Origin: Variovorax sp. RA8
GTDB taxonomy: Bacteria > Pseudomonadota > Gammaproteobacteria > Burkholderiales > Burkholderiaceae_C
Length of the DNA: 64,000 bases
Assembly (NCBI RefSeq): GCF_901827175.1
Contig: NZ_LR594662.1
Coordinates: 6,437,579-6,501,578 of the forward strand
Direction of reading: 5' to 3'
Positions 27,761-36,545 of this stretch are shown here, piece by piece (positions within the stretch are counted from its first letter, which is position 1; every line of letters begins with the position of its first letter). The notes beneath the pieces are model-generated. The model saw nothing but the letters and a program-made list of their open reading frames with translations. It ran no database searches and was not told where the DNA came from. A program made the translations under genes and the position numbers.

Positions 27761-29254
27761 TCATTTGTGGCCTCCGCCACTGGAATAGCCGCCATAGGAG
27801 CCGCCCGAGCTGCGCGAACCGCTGGAGCTGCTGGTGCAGGTGCTCAGGATGATCAACAGGATGAGGAGCACCACGATGATCAGGATGATGGTGCCGCAGC
27901 CGAGCTTGCCGGCCGCGCTCACCGGGAGCGCGTCGCCGCGCTTGAACATGTCCTTCTTGCCATCCAGCTTGAAGGCGGCCGCCACCGCGGCGCTGTCGAT
28001 CTTGCTGCCGGAGGACCAGGTCAGCTCCTTGGCCGAGCGTTCCATCGACAACAGGGCGCTGCCGCTGGCGAAGTCGCGGTTGAAGGTCTTCTGCCCGCGC
28101 TCGACCTGCCAGTAGAACTCGCCCGCGACGTAGCTGGTCTCGGCGTTGTAGGCGTACTGCTGCTGGTAGACCTTGCCGAGGTAGGTGGCGCGCGAGCCGT
28201 TCTCGGCCATGGTGGGCGCACCAGTGGTGGGCTTGACCAGGCTCCAGCCATCCTCGGCGTCGACCAGGAAGTTGAAGCCGCGCTTCTTGTTGTAGAGCAG
28301 GTACTCGTTCCAGCCGAAATGCTCGTCGTCGCCGGGCGCGACGCCCATGCGGTGCTGGAAGCCGACCACCTGCCACTGCGCGCCTTGCAGCTGGCCGGTG
28401 GTGCCGATGGGGATCAGCGGCTGCACGGGTTCGTGCTGCTCCGCGTGGCGCAGCTCGCCGCCGATGCCCTGCGTCAGGTCGATGATGCTGTTGCAGGCGC
28501 GGCAGGTGACGCTCTTGCTCTCGGCGAAGTTGACCGTGACCGGCGAGCCGCAGTTCGGGCAGTTGAAGCTGCGGCCCTTTTCCTCCTTGGCCGATTCGTC
28601 GCGCAGGCCGGTCAGCTGCAGATCCTCGAGCTGCACCGCGCGACCGAGATAGGCGCCCGGCGGCTGGGTGTCGTAGTCGAGGCTCAGCACCAGCCCCTGG
28701 TCGCTGCGCAATTCGACCGCCGCGAAGGGCCGGCCGAGCTCGGGCAACCGCGGCAGCTCGCCCTGCGCCGAAACCAGCCGCACCTGCTGGTTCGAGGCCA
28801 CCGTGTAGCTCTGGCCGTTGAAAGCCGTGGTGGCGCCCACGCGCAGCTCGGCCGGATCGGGCGCCTCGCGCTGCAACTCGTAAGGCAGCGAGAAGACGAA
28901 GGCGCCGTTGTCTTCGCTCAGGACGCCGGTGCGCTCGCCGTCCAGCGCGGCGATCCATTCGGTCCAGTGGCCGCCCTCGTAGCTGTACTGCAGCCGGCCC
29001 ACCAGCGTGAAGGGTTGGTCCTGGATGCGCCCGGCGGCAAACAGCTGGAGCGGGCTGAAGTCGTCGAACAGTTCCGCCATCTTGCCGGTGCGCGCGAGCG
29101 TGTCGCCCTGGCGCACGACGGTGCTCTGGCAATAGGGGCAGACGGCGTGGGTGGACTGCGCCGATCGGAATTCGACCGGCGCGCCACAGCCGGGGCAGGG
29201 CGCGCGGTAGTAGCGCTGCTGGGAAGAATCGGTGGCCACGAAAGGCGACGGCAA
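27761..29254 (-). CDS. DUF4178 zinc-ribbon membrane-anchored protein
   Basis: A 497-residue protein with two zinc ribbons: CPGCGAP...CPYCQ near residues 20-42 and CPNCGSP...CRACN near residues 232-253. Each is followed by a DUF4178-type beta domain (about 55-215 and 290-430). A single membrane helix near residues 450-470 (CGTIILIIVVLLILLIIL) is followed by a Ser/Gly-rich tail. The start is uncertain: TTG at 29254 or GTG at 29239, neither with a clear ribosome site, because a REP-like element occupies the leader. It sits between the SPFH and DUF350 genes in the cluster. The molecular role is unknown. Confidence 0.8.
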   Translation of the reverse strand: MPSPFVATDSSQQRYYRAPCPGCGAPVEFRSAQSTHAVCPYCQSTVVRQGDTLARTGKMAELFDDFSPLQLFAAGRIQDQPFTLVGRLQYSYEGGHWTEWIAALDGERTGVLSEDNGAFVFSLPYELQREAPDPAELRVGATTAFNGQSYTVASNQQVRLVSAQGELPRLPELGRPFAAVELRSDQGLVLSLDYDTQPPGAYLGRAVQLEDLQLTGLRDESAKEEKGRSFNCPNCGSPVTVNFAESKSVTCRACNSIIDLTQGIGGELRHAEQHEPVQPLIPIGTTGQLQGAQWQVVGFQHRMGVAPGDDEHFGWNEYLLYNKKRGFNFLVDAEDGWSLVKPTTGAPTMAENGSRATYLGKVYQQQYAYNAETSYVAGEFYWQVERGQKTFNRDFASGSALLSMERSAKELTWSSGSKIDSAAVAAAFKLDGKKDMFKRGDALPVSAAGKLGCGTIILIIVVLLILLIILSTCTSSSSGSRSSGGSYGGYSSGGGHK

Positions 29255-29269
29255 GGGTCCGCTCGCTGC

Positions 29270-29298
29270 GAGCTTGTCGAAGACGCTTCGACAGGCTC
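29270..29298. repeat. REP-like palindrome between SPFH and DUF4178 genes
   Basis: GAGCTTGTCGAAG, a 3-base loop and CTTCGACAGGCTC form a 13-base stem with one mismatch, flanked by GCTCGCTGC and CCGGAACGG. The CTTCGACAGGCTC core resembles short repeats scattered in intergenic regions of many Burkholderiales genomes. No second copy was seen by eye in this window. Confidence 0.6.
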
Positions 29299-29316
29299 AA
29301 CCGGAACGGAGAGGGC

Positions 29317-30366
29317 TCAGACCAGCTTCTTCAGCAGTTCCGCCTTCTTGGCGTCGAACTCTTCCTGCGTGAGGATGCCCTTGGTCTTGAGCTCGCCGAG
29401 TTTTTCGAGCGTGGTCATCACGTCGGCCGGGTTGATCACCGCCACGGCGGGTTGCTGCTGCGCTGCCGCCGCGGCGGCGGCGTTGGCCGGATTGAGTCCC
29501 TGCTGCAGGTTCTGCGCCAGCACCTGCCCCAGCGCCACGCCGGCCCCGAGGCCCATCGCGTCCCCGGCGATGCCGCTGCCCTGGCCAGAGCCTTCGGCGA
29601 ACTTCGGGATCGCCTGTGCCGTCTGGTACTGCATGAACTTGCCCATGTCGTTGCCGACCATGCCCATGCCGATCTTCTGGTCGAGGATCTTCTGCAGCTC
29701 CTCGGGCAGCGAGACGTTCTGGACCGTGATGGCCTCGAGCTGGATGCCGATCTTGGCGAACTCGGGCACCAGCTGCGCCGCCAGCGCCTGCGCGAACTGG
29801 ATCTGGTTGGCGGCCAGGTCGAGGAAGGGCACGCCGCTGGAGGCGATCGCATTGCTGATGTTCTGCAGGACCAGGCCGCGCAGTTGGCCGTCGAGGTCGG
29901 CCACGGTGTAGACGTCGCGCGTGCCCGAGATCTCGGTATGGAAGAGCTTGGCGTCGCCGATGCGGAAGCTGTAGTTACCGAAGGCGCGCAGGCGAACAGC
30001 GCCGAAGTCCTTGTCGCGGATCGTGATCGGCTGGGGCGTGCCCCATTTCTGGTCGACCTGCTGGCGGGTGCTGAAGAAATAGACGTCGCTCTTGAACGGG
30101 GACTCGAAGAGCTTGTCCCAGTTCTTGAGGTAAGTGAGGACCGGCAGCGTCTGCGTGGTGAGCTTGTACATGCCCGGGCCGAACACGTCGGCGACCTGGC
30201 CCTCATTGACGAAGACCGCGACCTGCGACTCACGCACCGTGAGCGAGGCGCCGTTCTGGATTTCCATTTCCGCCATCGGAAAGCGCCAGGCGAGCGTCCC
30301 GTCTCCAGTCTCGGTCCACTGGATGATGTCGATGAACTGCTTCTTGATGAAATCCATCAGCGCCAT
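29317..30366 (-). CDS. SPFH-domain protein with C-terminal SHOCT motif
   Basis: A 349-residue protein: an N-terminal region MALMDFIKKQFIDIIQWTE typical of bacterial YdjI-type SPFH proteins, an SPFH/band-7 domain over about residues 35-235, a low-complexity Gly/Ala/Gln region (about 255-300) and a C-terminal SHOCT-like helix pair (LGELKTKGILTQEEFDAKKA). ATG at 30366 is chosen because an AGGAG site lies 7 bases upstream; the longer frame lacks one. SPFH proteins scaffold membrane microdomains. It is the first gene of the DUF4178-DUF350-SpeE-FAD cluster and probably carries the cluster promoter in the 160 bases before the divergent maeB. Confidence 0.85.
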   Translation of the reverse strand: MALMDFIKKQFIDIIQWTETGDGTLAWRFPMAEMEIQNGASLTVRESQVAVFVNEGQVADVFGPGMYKLTTQTLPVLTYLKNWDKLFESPFKSDVYFFSTRQQVDQKWGTPQPITIRDKDFGAVRLRAFGNYSFRIGDAKLFHTEISGTRDVYTVADLDGQLRGLVLQNISNAIASSGVPFLDLAANQIQFAQALAAQLVPEFAKIGIQLEAITVQNVSLPEELQKILDQKIGMGMVGNDMGKFMQYQTAQAIPKFAEGSGQGSGIAGDAMGLGAGVALGQVLAQNLQQGLNPANAAAAAAAQQQPAVAVINPADVMTTLEKLGELKTKGILTQEEFDAKKAELLKKLV

Positions 30367-30529
30367 GGTCGCTCCTCGTCCGGTTTTTCTGAGCGGGCAT
30401 ATTGCCACAATGGGTTGGCGCTCCGGGGGTTTTTGACTGCTTGCGGCGGTTCGGCAAGACCTGCGGCCCCGTACCGCGAGGTCTACAATCGGCGCCCCTT
30501 ACAAGAAGCGTTGCACGGAGCCAAGGCAC

Positions 30530-32869
30530 ATGTCCGATCTGACCTCCCCGATCCCCACGCCCGAAGACAAGCGCGCCGAACTGCGCCGGGCAGCACTCGA
30601 GTACCACGAGCTTCCTGTTCCGGGCAAGATCGCGATCGCGGCGACCAAGCAGATGATGAACCAGCGCGACCTGGCGCTGGCCTATTCGCCCGGCGTGGCA
30701 GCGCCTTGCGAGGAGATCGTCAAGGACCCGGTCAATGCCTTCAAGTACACCGCACGCGGCAACCTGGTCGCGGTGATCACCAACGGCACCGCGGTGCTGG
30801 GCCTGGGCGATATCGGGCCGCTGGCCTCCAAGCCGGTGATGGAGGGCAAGGGCGTGCTCTTCAAGAAGTTCGCGGGCGTCGACGTGTTCGACATCGAGAT
30901 CGACGAGAAGGATCCCGCCAGGCTGGTGGAAGTCATCGCCGCGCTGGAGCCGACCTTCGGCGCCATCAACCTCGAGGACATCAAGGCGCCGGACTGCTTC
31001 TACGTCGAGCGCGAGCTGCGCAAGCGCATGAAGATCCCGGTCTTCCATGACGACCAGCACGGCACGGCCATCACGGTGGCCGCCGCCATGCTCAACGGGC
31101 TCAAGGTGGTCGGCAAGGACATCGGGCAGATCAAGCTGGTCACCTCCGGCGCCGGCGCTGCGGCGCTGGCCTGTCTCAACCTGCTGCTGAAGGTCGGCCT
31201 GAAACGCGAGAACGTGTTCGTGACGGACCTGGCCGGCGTGGTCTATGAAGGCCGTACCGAGCTTATGGACGACGACAAGCGCCAATACATGCAGAAGACT
31301 TCGGCGCGCTCGCTGGCCGAGGTGATCGAAGGCGCCGACGTGTTCCTCGGCCTTTCCGCCGGCGGGGTCCTCAAGCCCGCGATGGTGGCCAAGATGGCGG
31401 CAAGGCCGGTGATCTTTGCGCTGGCCAATCCGAATCCGGAAATCACGCCCGAGGATGCCAAGGCGGTGCGGGAGGACGTCGTCATGGCCACCGGCCGCAC
31501 CGACTACCCGAACCAGGTCAACAACGTCCTGTGCTTCCCCTACATCTTCCGCGGCGCGCTGGACTGCGGCGCGACCACCATCACCGACGAAATGGAGGTC
31601 GCAGCCGTGCACGCGATCGCCGAACTCGCACAAGCCGAGCAGAGCGAGCGCGTGGCGGCAGCCTATGTGGGAGAGAAGCTGAGCTTCGGCCCCGACTACC
31701 TCATTCCGAAGCCCTTCGATCCCCGGCTCATGATGAAGATCGCGCCCGCGGTCGCCAGGGCGGCGGCCGAGAGTGGCGTCGCACTGCGGCCGATCGCCGA
31801 TCTCGACGCCTACCGCGACAAGCTGCAGAGCTTCGTGTACGCCTCGGGCACCACCATGAAGCCCATATTCGACGCCGCCAAGCGGGCGCCGAAGAAGAGG
31901 GTGGCCTACAGCGAAGGGGAGGAAGAACGCGTGCTGCGCGCAGCGCAGATCGTGGTCGACGAAGGCATCGCCCGGCCCACGCTGATCGGCCGGCCGGCGA
32001 TCATTGCCCAGCGCATCGAGAAGTTCGGCCTGCGCCTCAAGGAAGAGCTCGACTACGACGTCGTGAACACCGACTTCGACCACCGGTACCGCGACTTCTG
32101 GCAAACCTATCACCGGATGACCGAACGCAAGGGCATCACGGTGCAGGTCGCCAAGATCGAGATGCGCCGCCGCCTCACGCTGATCGGCGCCATGCTGCTG
32201 CACAAGGGCGACGTCGACGGGCTGATCTGCGGCACCTGGGGCACGACCGCGCTGCATCTGCGCTACATCGACCAAGTCATCGGCAAGCGCGCCGGCGGTT
32301 GCGCAAGCACGCCCCAGGACGTGCCGATCTATGCCTGCATGAACGGCTTGCTGCTGCCAGACAGGCAGGTGTTCCTGGTCGACACGCATGTCAACTACGA
32401 CCCGACCCCCGAGGAACTGACCGAGATCACGACCATGGCGGCCGAAGAAATGATGCGCTTCGGCCTCAAGCCGAAAGCCGCACTGCTGTCGCATTCGAAC
32501 TTCGGGACCAGTGAGCACCCGAGCGCGGTCAAGATGCGCCAGACGCTGGCGTTGCTGCGCGAGCAGGCGCCGTGGCTGGAAGTCGACGGAGAAATGCACG
32601 GTGACGTTGCTTTGGACGGCAAGCAGCGCGCCCAGGTCATGCCGCACAGCGCCTTGGCCGGCGACGCCAATCTGCTGGTATTCCCGAACATCGATGCGGC
32701 CAACATTTCCTACAACCTGCTCAAGACGGCAGCCGGCGGCAACATCGCAATCGGTCCGGTGCTGCTCGGGGCGGCCAAACCTGTGCACATCCTCACCGCC
32801 AGCGCCACGGTGCGCCGCATTGTCAATATGACGGCCTTGACGGTGGCGGATGCCAACGCCGAGCGTTAA
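30530..32869 (+). CDS. maeB: NADP-dependent malic enzyme with phosphotransacetylase-like domain
   Basis: A 779-residue two-domain enzyme. The malic enzyme part (about 1-430) carries [14 protein letters not shown] near residue 47, [19 protein letters not shown] near residue 174 and the nucleotide fold [13 protein letters not shown] near residue 203. The C-terminal 330 residues are a phosphate acetyl/butyryltransferase-like domain, usually non-catalytic and acetyl-CoA-sensing in MaeB. It decarboxylates malate to pyruvate and supplies NADPH. The length is standard. It is divergent from the SPFH cluster; a strong hairpin follows the stop. Confidence 0.97.
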   Translation: MSDLTSPIPTPEDKRAELRRAALEYHELPVPGKIAIAATKQMMNQRDLALAYSPGVAAPCEEIVKDPVNAFKYTARGNLVAVITNGTAVLGLGDIGPLASKPVMEGKGVLFKKFAGVDVFDIEIDEKDPARLVEVIAALEPTFGAINLEDIKAPDCFYVERELRKRMKIPVFHDDQHGTAITVAAAMLNGLKVVGKDIGQIKLVTSGAGAAALACLNLLLKVGLKRENVFVTDLAGVVYEGRTELMDDDKRQYMQKTSARSLAEVIEGADVFLGLSAGGVLKPAMVAKMAARPVIFALANPNPEITPEDAKAVREDVVMATGRTDYPNQVNNVLCFPYIFRGALDCGATTITDEMEVAAVHAIAELAQAEQSERVAAAYVGEKLSFGPDYLIPKPFDPRLMMKIAPAVARAAAESGVALRPIADLDAYRDKLQSFVYASGTTMKPIFDAAKRAPKKRVAYSEGEEERVLRAAQIVVDEGIARPTLIGRPAIIAQRIEKFGLRLKEELDYDVVNTDFDHRYRDFWQTYHRMTERKGITVQVAKIEMRRRLTLIGAMLLHKGDVDGLICGTWGTTALHLRYIDQVIGKRAGGCASTPQDVPIYACMNGLLLPDRQVFLVDTHVNYDPTPEELTEITTMAAEEMMRFGLKPKAALLSHSNFGTSEHPSAVKMRQTLALLREQAPWLEVDGEMHGDVALDGKQRAQVMPHSALAGDANLLVFPNIDAANISYNLLKTAAGGNIAIGPVLLGAAKPVHILTASATVRRIVNMTALTVADANAER

Positions 32870-32919
32870 GCCTTTGTGCGACAGCGGTCGCTAACTTCAG
32901 ATCCACCAACGAGACCCTG

Positions 32920-32950
32920 GCGCCTGCTCAAAGATTGAGCAGGCGCTTGC
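32920..32950 (+). terminator. probable terminator of maeB
   Basis: GCGCCTGCTCAA, a 3-base loop and TTGAGCAGGCGC form a perfect 12-base stem, followed by TTGC and then TATTTG. It begins about 50 bases past the stop. The weak T run lowers certainty, but the stem is very stable. Confidence 0.65.
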
Positions 32951-33050
32951 TATTTGTGCGCCCCTAGGGCACACTTGCGGCCTTGAATTTGCGGGTTAAC
33001 CCGGAGGTTGACCTGCGATTCGGCCCTCGCTCTTTTCCTTCTGGTGCCCC

Positions 33051-33464
33051 ATGGCGGCTTACGCCTCGATCACGTTCCCGGTCTCCAAATTAGCGCTCAC
33101 TGGCCTCTTGCTGATGGCCCTGGGCGCCGGAGCCCAGGCCCGCGAATGGATCGGCACCCGCGCCGATCGGTCGGCACAGGAAACGGTCGCGCTGGCCGAA
33201 TTGCCGGTGCAGGGCCAGCGCACTTATGGAGCCATCTTGAACGGTGGCCCCTTCCGATATGAAAAGGACGGCTCGGTGTTCGGCAATCGCGAACGCCTCT
33301 TGCCGCGAGAGCGCCGGGGCCATTACCGAGAGTACACGGTCGAAACACCCGGCTCGCGGGATCGCGGCGCACGGCGCATCGTCTGCGGAGGCGAGCGGAC
33401 GGCGCCGTCGGTGTGCTGGTACACGGCAGACCATTACGCGAGTTTCAGGCGGATCGTGCCATGA
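33051..33464 (+). CDS. secreted barnase-like guanyl ribonuclease
   Basis: A 137-residue protein with a signal peptide (hydrophobic LALTGLLLMALGAGAQA, cleavage after AQA near residue 30) and a mature domain of the barnase/RNase N1 type. Catalytic-side features are the Glu in YREYTVETPG near residue 93, the Arg cluster DRGARRIV near residue 103 and the general-acid His in TADHYASFRRI near residue 127. It cleaves RNA after G. Two Cys residues in the mature part could form a disulfide, absent in classical barnase. The stop overlaps the barstar ATG (ATGA), so enzyme and inhibitor are coupled. It may kill competitors or scavenge RNA. Confidence 0.85.
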   Translation: MAAYASITFPVSKLALTGLLLMALGAGAQAREWIGTRADRSAQETVALAELPVQGQRTYGAILNGGPFRYEKDGSVFGNRERLLPRERRGHYREYTVETPGSRDRGARRIVCGGERTAPSVCWYTADHYASFRRIVP

Positions 33465-33946
33465 GCGATGAACTGGATTGGAGCGGCGCACCCAGGCGCC
33501 CTGAGGTAAAGATGACCACGACAACTATGGAAAGACCAGCGGAGATGACCCCCACCCTTCGGGGCGTGCGACCCAATATCGTGCAATCGATTCGTGCATT
33601 TCGCGTGAGCGATCTGCAGGAGGCGGCACACGCGGCCGGGCAGCACTTCCTCTATGCCAATCTGGGCAATGCCCAATCGAAGCAGGACGTGCTGGACCTG
33701 ATCGCTCAACAGTTCACCTTTCCGCAGCATTTCGGCAAGAACTTCGATGCGCTGTACGACTGCATGACCGACCCGTTGCATAAATCGGGCCCGCAGCCCG
33801 GCTTCGTCATCGTGCTCGAGCAGATTCCGGCCAACGCCAAGTTCGACAAGGAAGCGCGCGAGCAGCTGCTCGACATCTTCCGCGACGCCGCGGACTACTG
33901 GGGCGATCGGAAGATACCGTTTCGGTGCTTCTATTCTTTTCTGTAG
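33461..33946 (+). CDS. barstar-family ribonuclease inhibitor
   Basis: A 161-residue protein with a variable 60-residue N-terminal extension and a barstar core from about residue 65: FLYANLGNAQSKQDVLD, then QQFTFPQHFGKNFDALYDC near residue 87 carrying the inhibitor helix and Asp, ending in a CFYSFL strand. It binds the active site of the cognate RNase in the cytoplasm before export. It starts at ATG 33461, overlapping the RNase stop by 4 bases. The N-terminal extension is longer than in ordinary barstars (about 90 residues); an internal ATG start at codon 23 or 29 would shorten it. Confidence 0.88.
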   Translation: MSDELDWSGAPRRPEVKMTTTTMERPAEMTPTLRGVRPNIVQSIRAFRVSDLQEAAHAAGQHFLYANLGNAQSKQDVLDLIAQQFTFPQHFGKNFDALYDCMTDPLHKSGPQPGFVIVLEQIPANAKFDKEAREQLLDIFRDAADYWGDRKIPFRCFYSFL

Positions 33947-34143
33947 CCCGTTCTGCACCCACCAGCCAAGCAGAACGGGCGAACGAGGCTAACGGCACCG
34001 AATCGGTTTCGGGCATCGAACTCCAGAACAACAGCGACCCGGCGGCAGAAAAGATGCCCACCGACAAGCTGGTCGACGTGTCGCCCCTGGCGCTGCGCAT
34101 GAGCAGCCCCTTCAATGCGGGCTACTGGCTCGCCGCCGCATAG
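33925..34143 (+). CDS. possible small protein, hypothetical
   Basis: A 72-codon frame from GTG 33925, overlapping the barstar end in another frame. Almost all codons from 33970 to 34140 end in G or C and read like local coding sequence (ANEANGTESVSGIELQNN), which is why it is listed. No family, signal peptide or good ribosome site is recognised. It may be a lineage-specific small protein or the remnant of a longer gene. The rest of 33947-34254 holds only the hairpin at 34228. Confidence 0.3.
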   Translation: MLLFFSVARSAPTSQAERANEANGTESVSGIELQNNSDPAAEKMPTDKLVDVSPLALRMSSPFNAGYWLAAA

Positions 34144-34227
34144 TAGGCTCGCCCCGGGGCCGCGCACACATCGCGTCGTTTCGCCAGTCCCCTTGCGGGG
34201 CAGTCGGGCGCGGTGGCCCTCGCGAAC

Positions 34228-34256
34228 AGAAAGGCCCGTCTTCGACGGGCTTTTCT
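34228..34256. terminator. bidirectional terminator between the barstar region and rsmA
   Basis: AGAAAGGCCCGTC, a 3-base loop and GACGGGCTTTTC form a 7-base GC-rich stem with T-rich tails on both strands. It lies immediately at the rsmA stop (34255) and would also end transcripts coming from maeB/RNase/barstar. Confidence 0.8.
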
Positions 34257-35031
34257 ATTGGTGCGGGATTGACTGTGCCAGGGCGACGTATTCGGCCACG
34301 GGCACCTCTTCGGCGCGCCGCTGAGTTTCGAACTCGCCGGCAAAGCCATGCTGCTCCAGCCATTTGCCCAGGCTGTGACGCAGCAGCTTGCGGCGCTGGC
34401 TGAAGGCGACCTGGACGATCTCGCCGAGCCGAGCCTGGTCGACCGACGGCGGCTTGGCCAAGGGCACCATGCGCACCACGGCGCTGTCCACCCGCGGCGG
34501 CGGATCGAAGCTCTCGGGCGGGACGAAAAGCACGTTTTCCATCGCATAGCGCCACTGCAGCATCACGCTCAGGCGGCCGTAGTCCGAGGTGGCCGGCTGC
34601 GCGGTCATGCGGTCGATGACTTCCTTCTGCAGCATGAAGTGCTGGTCGGCGATCAGGTGCGCGAAGTCCAGCAGGTGGAAAAGAATGGGCGTCGAGATGT
34701 TGTAGGGCAGATTGCCCACCACGCGCAGCGCCGTGGCCGGCGGCAACTCCAGGCGGGCTACCAGGGCGGCGAAATCCACCTTCAGGACGTCCGATTCAAT
34801 CACGTCGAGTTGGCCGTGCGCGCGCAGTCGCTGCGCCAGGTCGCGGTCCAGCTCGATCACGGTCAGCCGGCCGAGGCGCTCGACCAGCGGCTGGGTCAGC
34901 GCCGCGAGGCCCGGCCCGATCTCGACCATCGCATCGCCGGGCCGCGGCGCGATCTCACGCACGATCGCATCGATGATGCCGGCATCGGACAGGAAATGCT
35001 GTCCGAAGCGCTTGCGCGCAATGTGCTTCAC
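34255..35031 (-). CDS. rsmA: 16S rRNA dimethyladenosine transferase (KsgA)
   Basis: A 258-residue enzyme that dimethylates two adjacent adenosines near the 3' end of 16S rRNA. It has [14 protein letters not shown] at the N terminus, the AdoMet motif [14 protein letters not shown] near residue 41 and the catalytic NLPYNIS near residue 112. GTG at 35031 is chosen because the family begins with this HxARKRFGQ segment; the frame runs on upstream without homology. It lies 85 bases after surA on the same strand, the common lptD-surA-rsmA order. Confidence 0.96.
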   Translation of the reverse strand: MKHIARKRFGQHFLSDAGIIDAIVREIAPRPGDAMVEIGPGLAALTQPLVERLGRLTVIELDRDLAQRLRAHGQLDVIESDVLKVDFAALVARLELPPATALRVVGNLPYNISTPILFHLLDFAHLIADQHFMLQKEVIDRMTAQPATSDYGRLSVMLQWRYAMENVLFVPPESFDPPPRVDSAVVRMVPLAKPPSVDQARLGEIVQVAFSQRRKLLRHSLGKWLEQHGFAGEFETQRRAEEVPVAEYVALAQSIPHQ

Positions 35032-35116
35032 CGATGGCCGCCGCAGCGCCTTGTCATCTCGATTGCCCTGCCGCGCTTCACGCCCCCCAGCCGAGGAAGG
35101 AGCCTGGGGGTGAGCG

Positions 35117-36532
35117 TCATTGTTGCGGCGCCTCGCGGTACTCGACGTAGGCGCGCGTGCGCAGTTCCTGCGCCCAGGTTTCGTAGGCTTCCTCGAGCTT
35201 CTTCTCGCGCAGCACGGCACGGGCGGCTTCGCGCTGCTCGGCCTGGCTCAACTTGGCGTCGCGGCGCGCGACCACCTGGATCAGGTGCACGCCGAAACGG
35301 GACACGACCGGATCGCTGACCTGCCCAGGCGCCAGTCGATTCATCGCCTCCTCGAACTCGGGCACGAACTGCCCGGGGTGCGACCAGCCCAGGTCGCCGC
35401 CTTCCTTGGCGCTGGCGTCCTGCGAGTTGTCGCGGGCCAGTCCCGCGAAATCGGCACCCTTCTGGATGCGCTCCTTGAACTCCGCCAGCTGCGCCACAGC
35501 TTGCGCAGTGGTGCGCTTCGGATCGTTGCGCAGCAGGATGTGGCGCACGTGGGTCTGTGTGACGACCGCGTCGGCCGAGCCGGGCTGGCTCTTGGCCAGC
35601 ACCTTGAGCACGTGGAAGCCTGCCCCGGAGCGAATCGGTCCGGCGATGCCGTTGACCGCAGTCGACTGCGTCGCCTCGACGAACAGGCTGGGATAGCGGT
35701 CGGCGCTGCGCATGCCCAGCACACCGCCGTTGGCACGATCGGGCGAATCGGAGAATTCCTGAGCGAGCTTGGCGAAGTCCTCGCCGGCGCGCGCGCGTTG
35801 CGCGACGCCCTGGGCGCGCTGCTGCAGTTGGGCGACCTGCGCCTCGGTGGCGTTCTCGGGCACGGCTACCAACACCTGGGCGATGTTGATGTTCGACGGC
35901 ACCGCGGCATTGCCGCCGTTGCGCTGCTCGCGCAGGAACTGGTCCACCTCGACGTCGCTGATCTTCACCTTGGCCTCGATCTCGCGGTCGCGCAGGCGCG
36001 TCAGCAGGAGCTGGTCGCGCAGGTCGTTGCGGAAGGTCTGCACAGAGATGCCCTCGGACGCGATGCGGCTGCGCAGCTCGGTCAGGCTGATCTGGTTCTG
36101 CCGCGCGACGGTCTGCTCGGCCTGGTCGATGGCGAGTTCGTCGACCTTGATGCCGGCCTCCTTGGCGGCTTGCAGTTGGGTGCGCTCGGCGATCAGCCGC
36201 TCCAGCACCACGCGCGTGAGTTCCGCCCTCGGCACGCGCTGCGCCTCGGCGTTCTCCTTGAGAAGGCGCTCGACGCGCGACTGCACGTCCGTGTTGGTGA
36301 TGGGTTCGGAATTGACGAGCGCCACGATGTACTCGGCCGAGCGCTGCGTTGTCGGGGCCGCCGGCGCTGGGGCGGCGCGCGGCGCGGCGGGGACGGGCGC
36401 GAGGCGCGGGCCGCCGCGCATGATGTCCGTGATGCCGACGCCGGGGCGCGAGCCCGCCTGTCCTTGCGCACCGGCCGCCGCGGCCAGCGTTGCGAGGCAC
36501 GCCAGGGTGAGGATGGAGCGGATGTGATTCAT
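35117..36532 (-). CDS. surA: periplasmic chaperone / peptidyl-prolyl isomerase SurA
   Basis: A 471-residue periplasmic chaperone for outer-membrane proteins, including LptD encoded just upstream. It has a signal peptide ([17 protein letters not shown]), a Pro/Ala-rich stretch of about 30 residues, an N-terminal chaperone domain ([14 protein letters not shown] near residue 69), two parvulin domains (about 208-310 and 330-430; the second with VRHILLRND and [17 protein letters not shown]) and a short C-terminal helix. The length is normal. It starts 13 bases after the lptD stop, so the two are one operon. Confidence 0.96.
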   Translation of the reverse strand: MNHIRSILTLACLATLAAAAGAQGQAGSRPGVGITDIMRGGPRLAPVPAAPRAAPAPAAPTTQRSAEYIVALVNSEPITNTDVQSRVERLLKENAEAQRVPRAELTRVVLERLIAERTQLQAAKEAGIKVDELAIDQAEQTVARQNQISLTELRSRIASEGISVQTFRNDLRDQLLLTRLRDREIEAKVKISDVEVDQFLREQRNGGNAAVPSNINIAQVLVAVPENATEAQVAQLQQRAQGVAQRARAGEDFAKLAQEFSDSPDRANGGVLGMRSADRYPSLFVEATQSTAVNGIAGPIRSGAGFHVLKVLAKSQPGSADAVVTQTHVRHILLRNDPKRTTAQAVAQLAEFKERIQKGADFAGLARDNSQDASAKEGGDLGWSHPGQFVPEFEEAMNRLAPGQVSDPVVSRFGVHLIQVVARRDAKLSQAEQREAARAVLREKKLEEAYETWAQELRTRAYVEYREAPQQ

Positions 36533-36545
36533 GGCGAGGAGGGGC

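Noticed and set aside
30230..30529. A regulatory RNA in the SPFH-maeB divergent region
   Set aside because: No conserved aptamer pattern or strong hairpin with a T run was found; only ordinary promoter space.
30230..32788. 852-codon minus-strand frame opposite maeB
   Set aside because: Antisense to a fully conserved malic enzyme; no recognisable domain.
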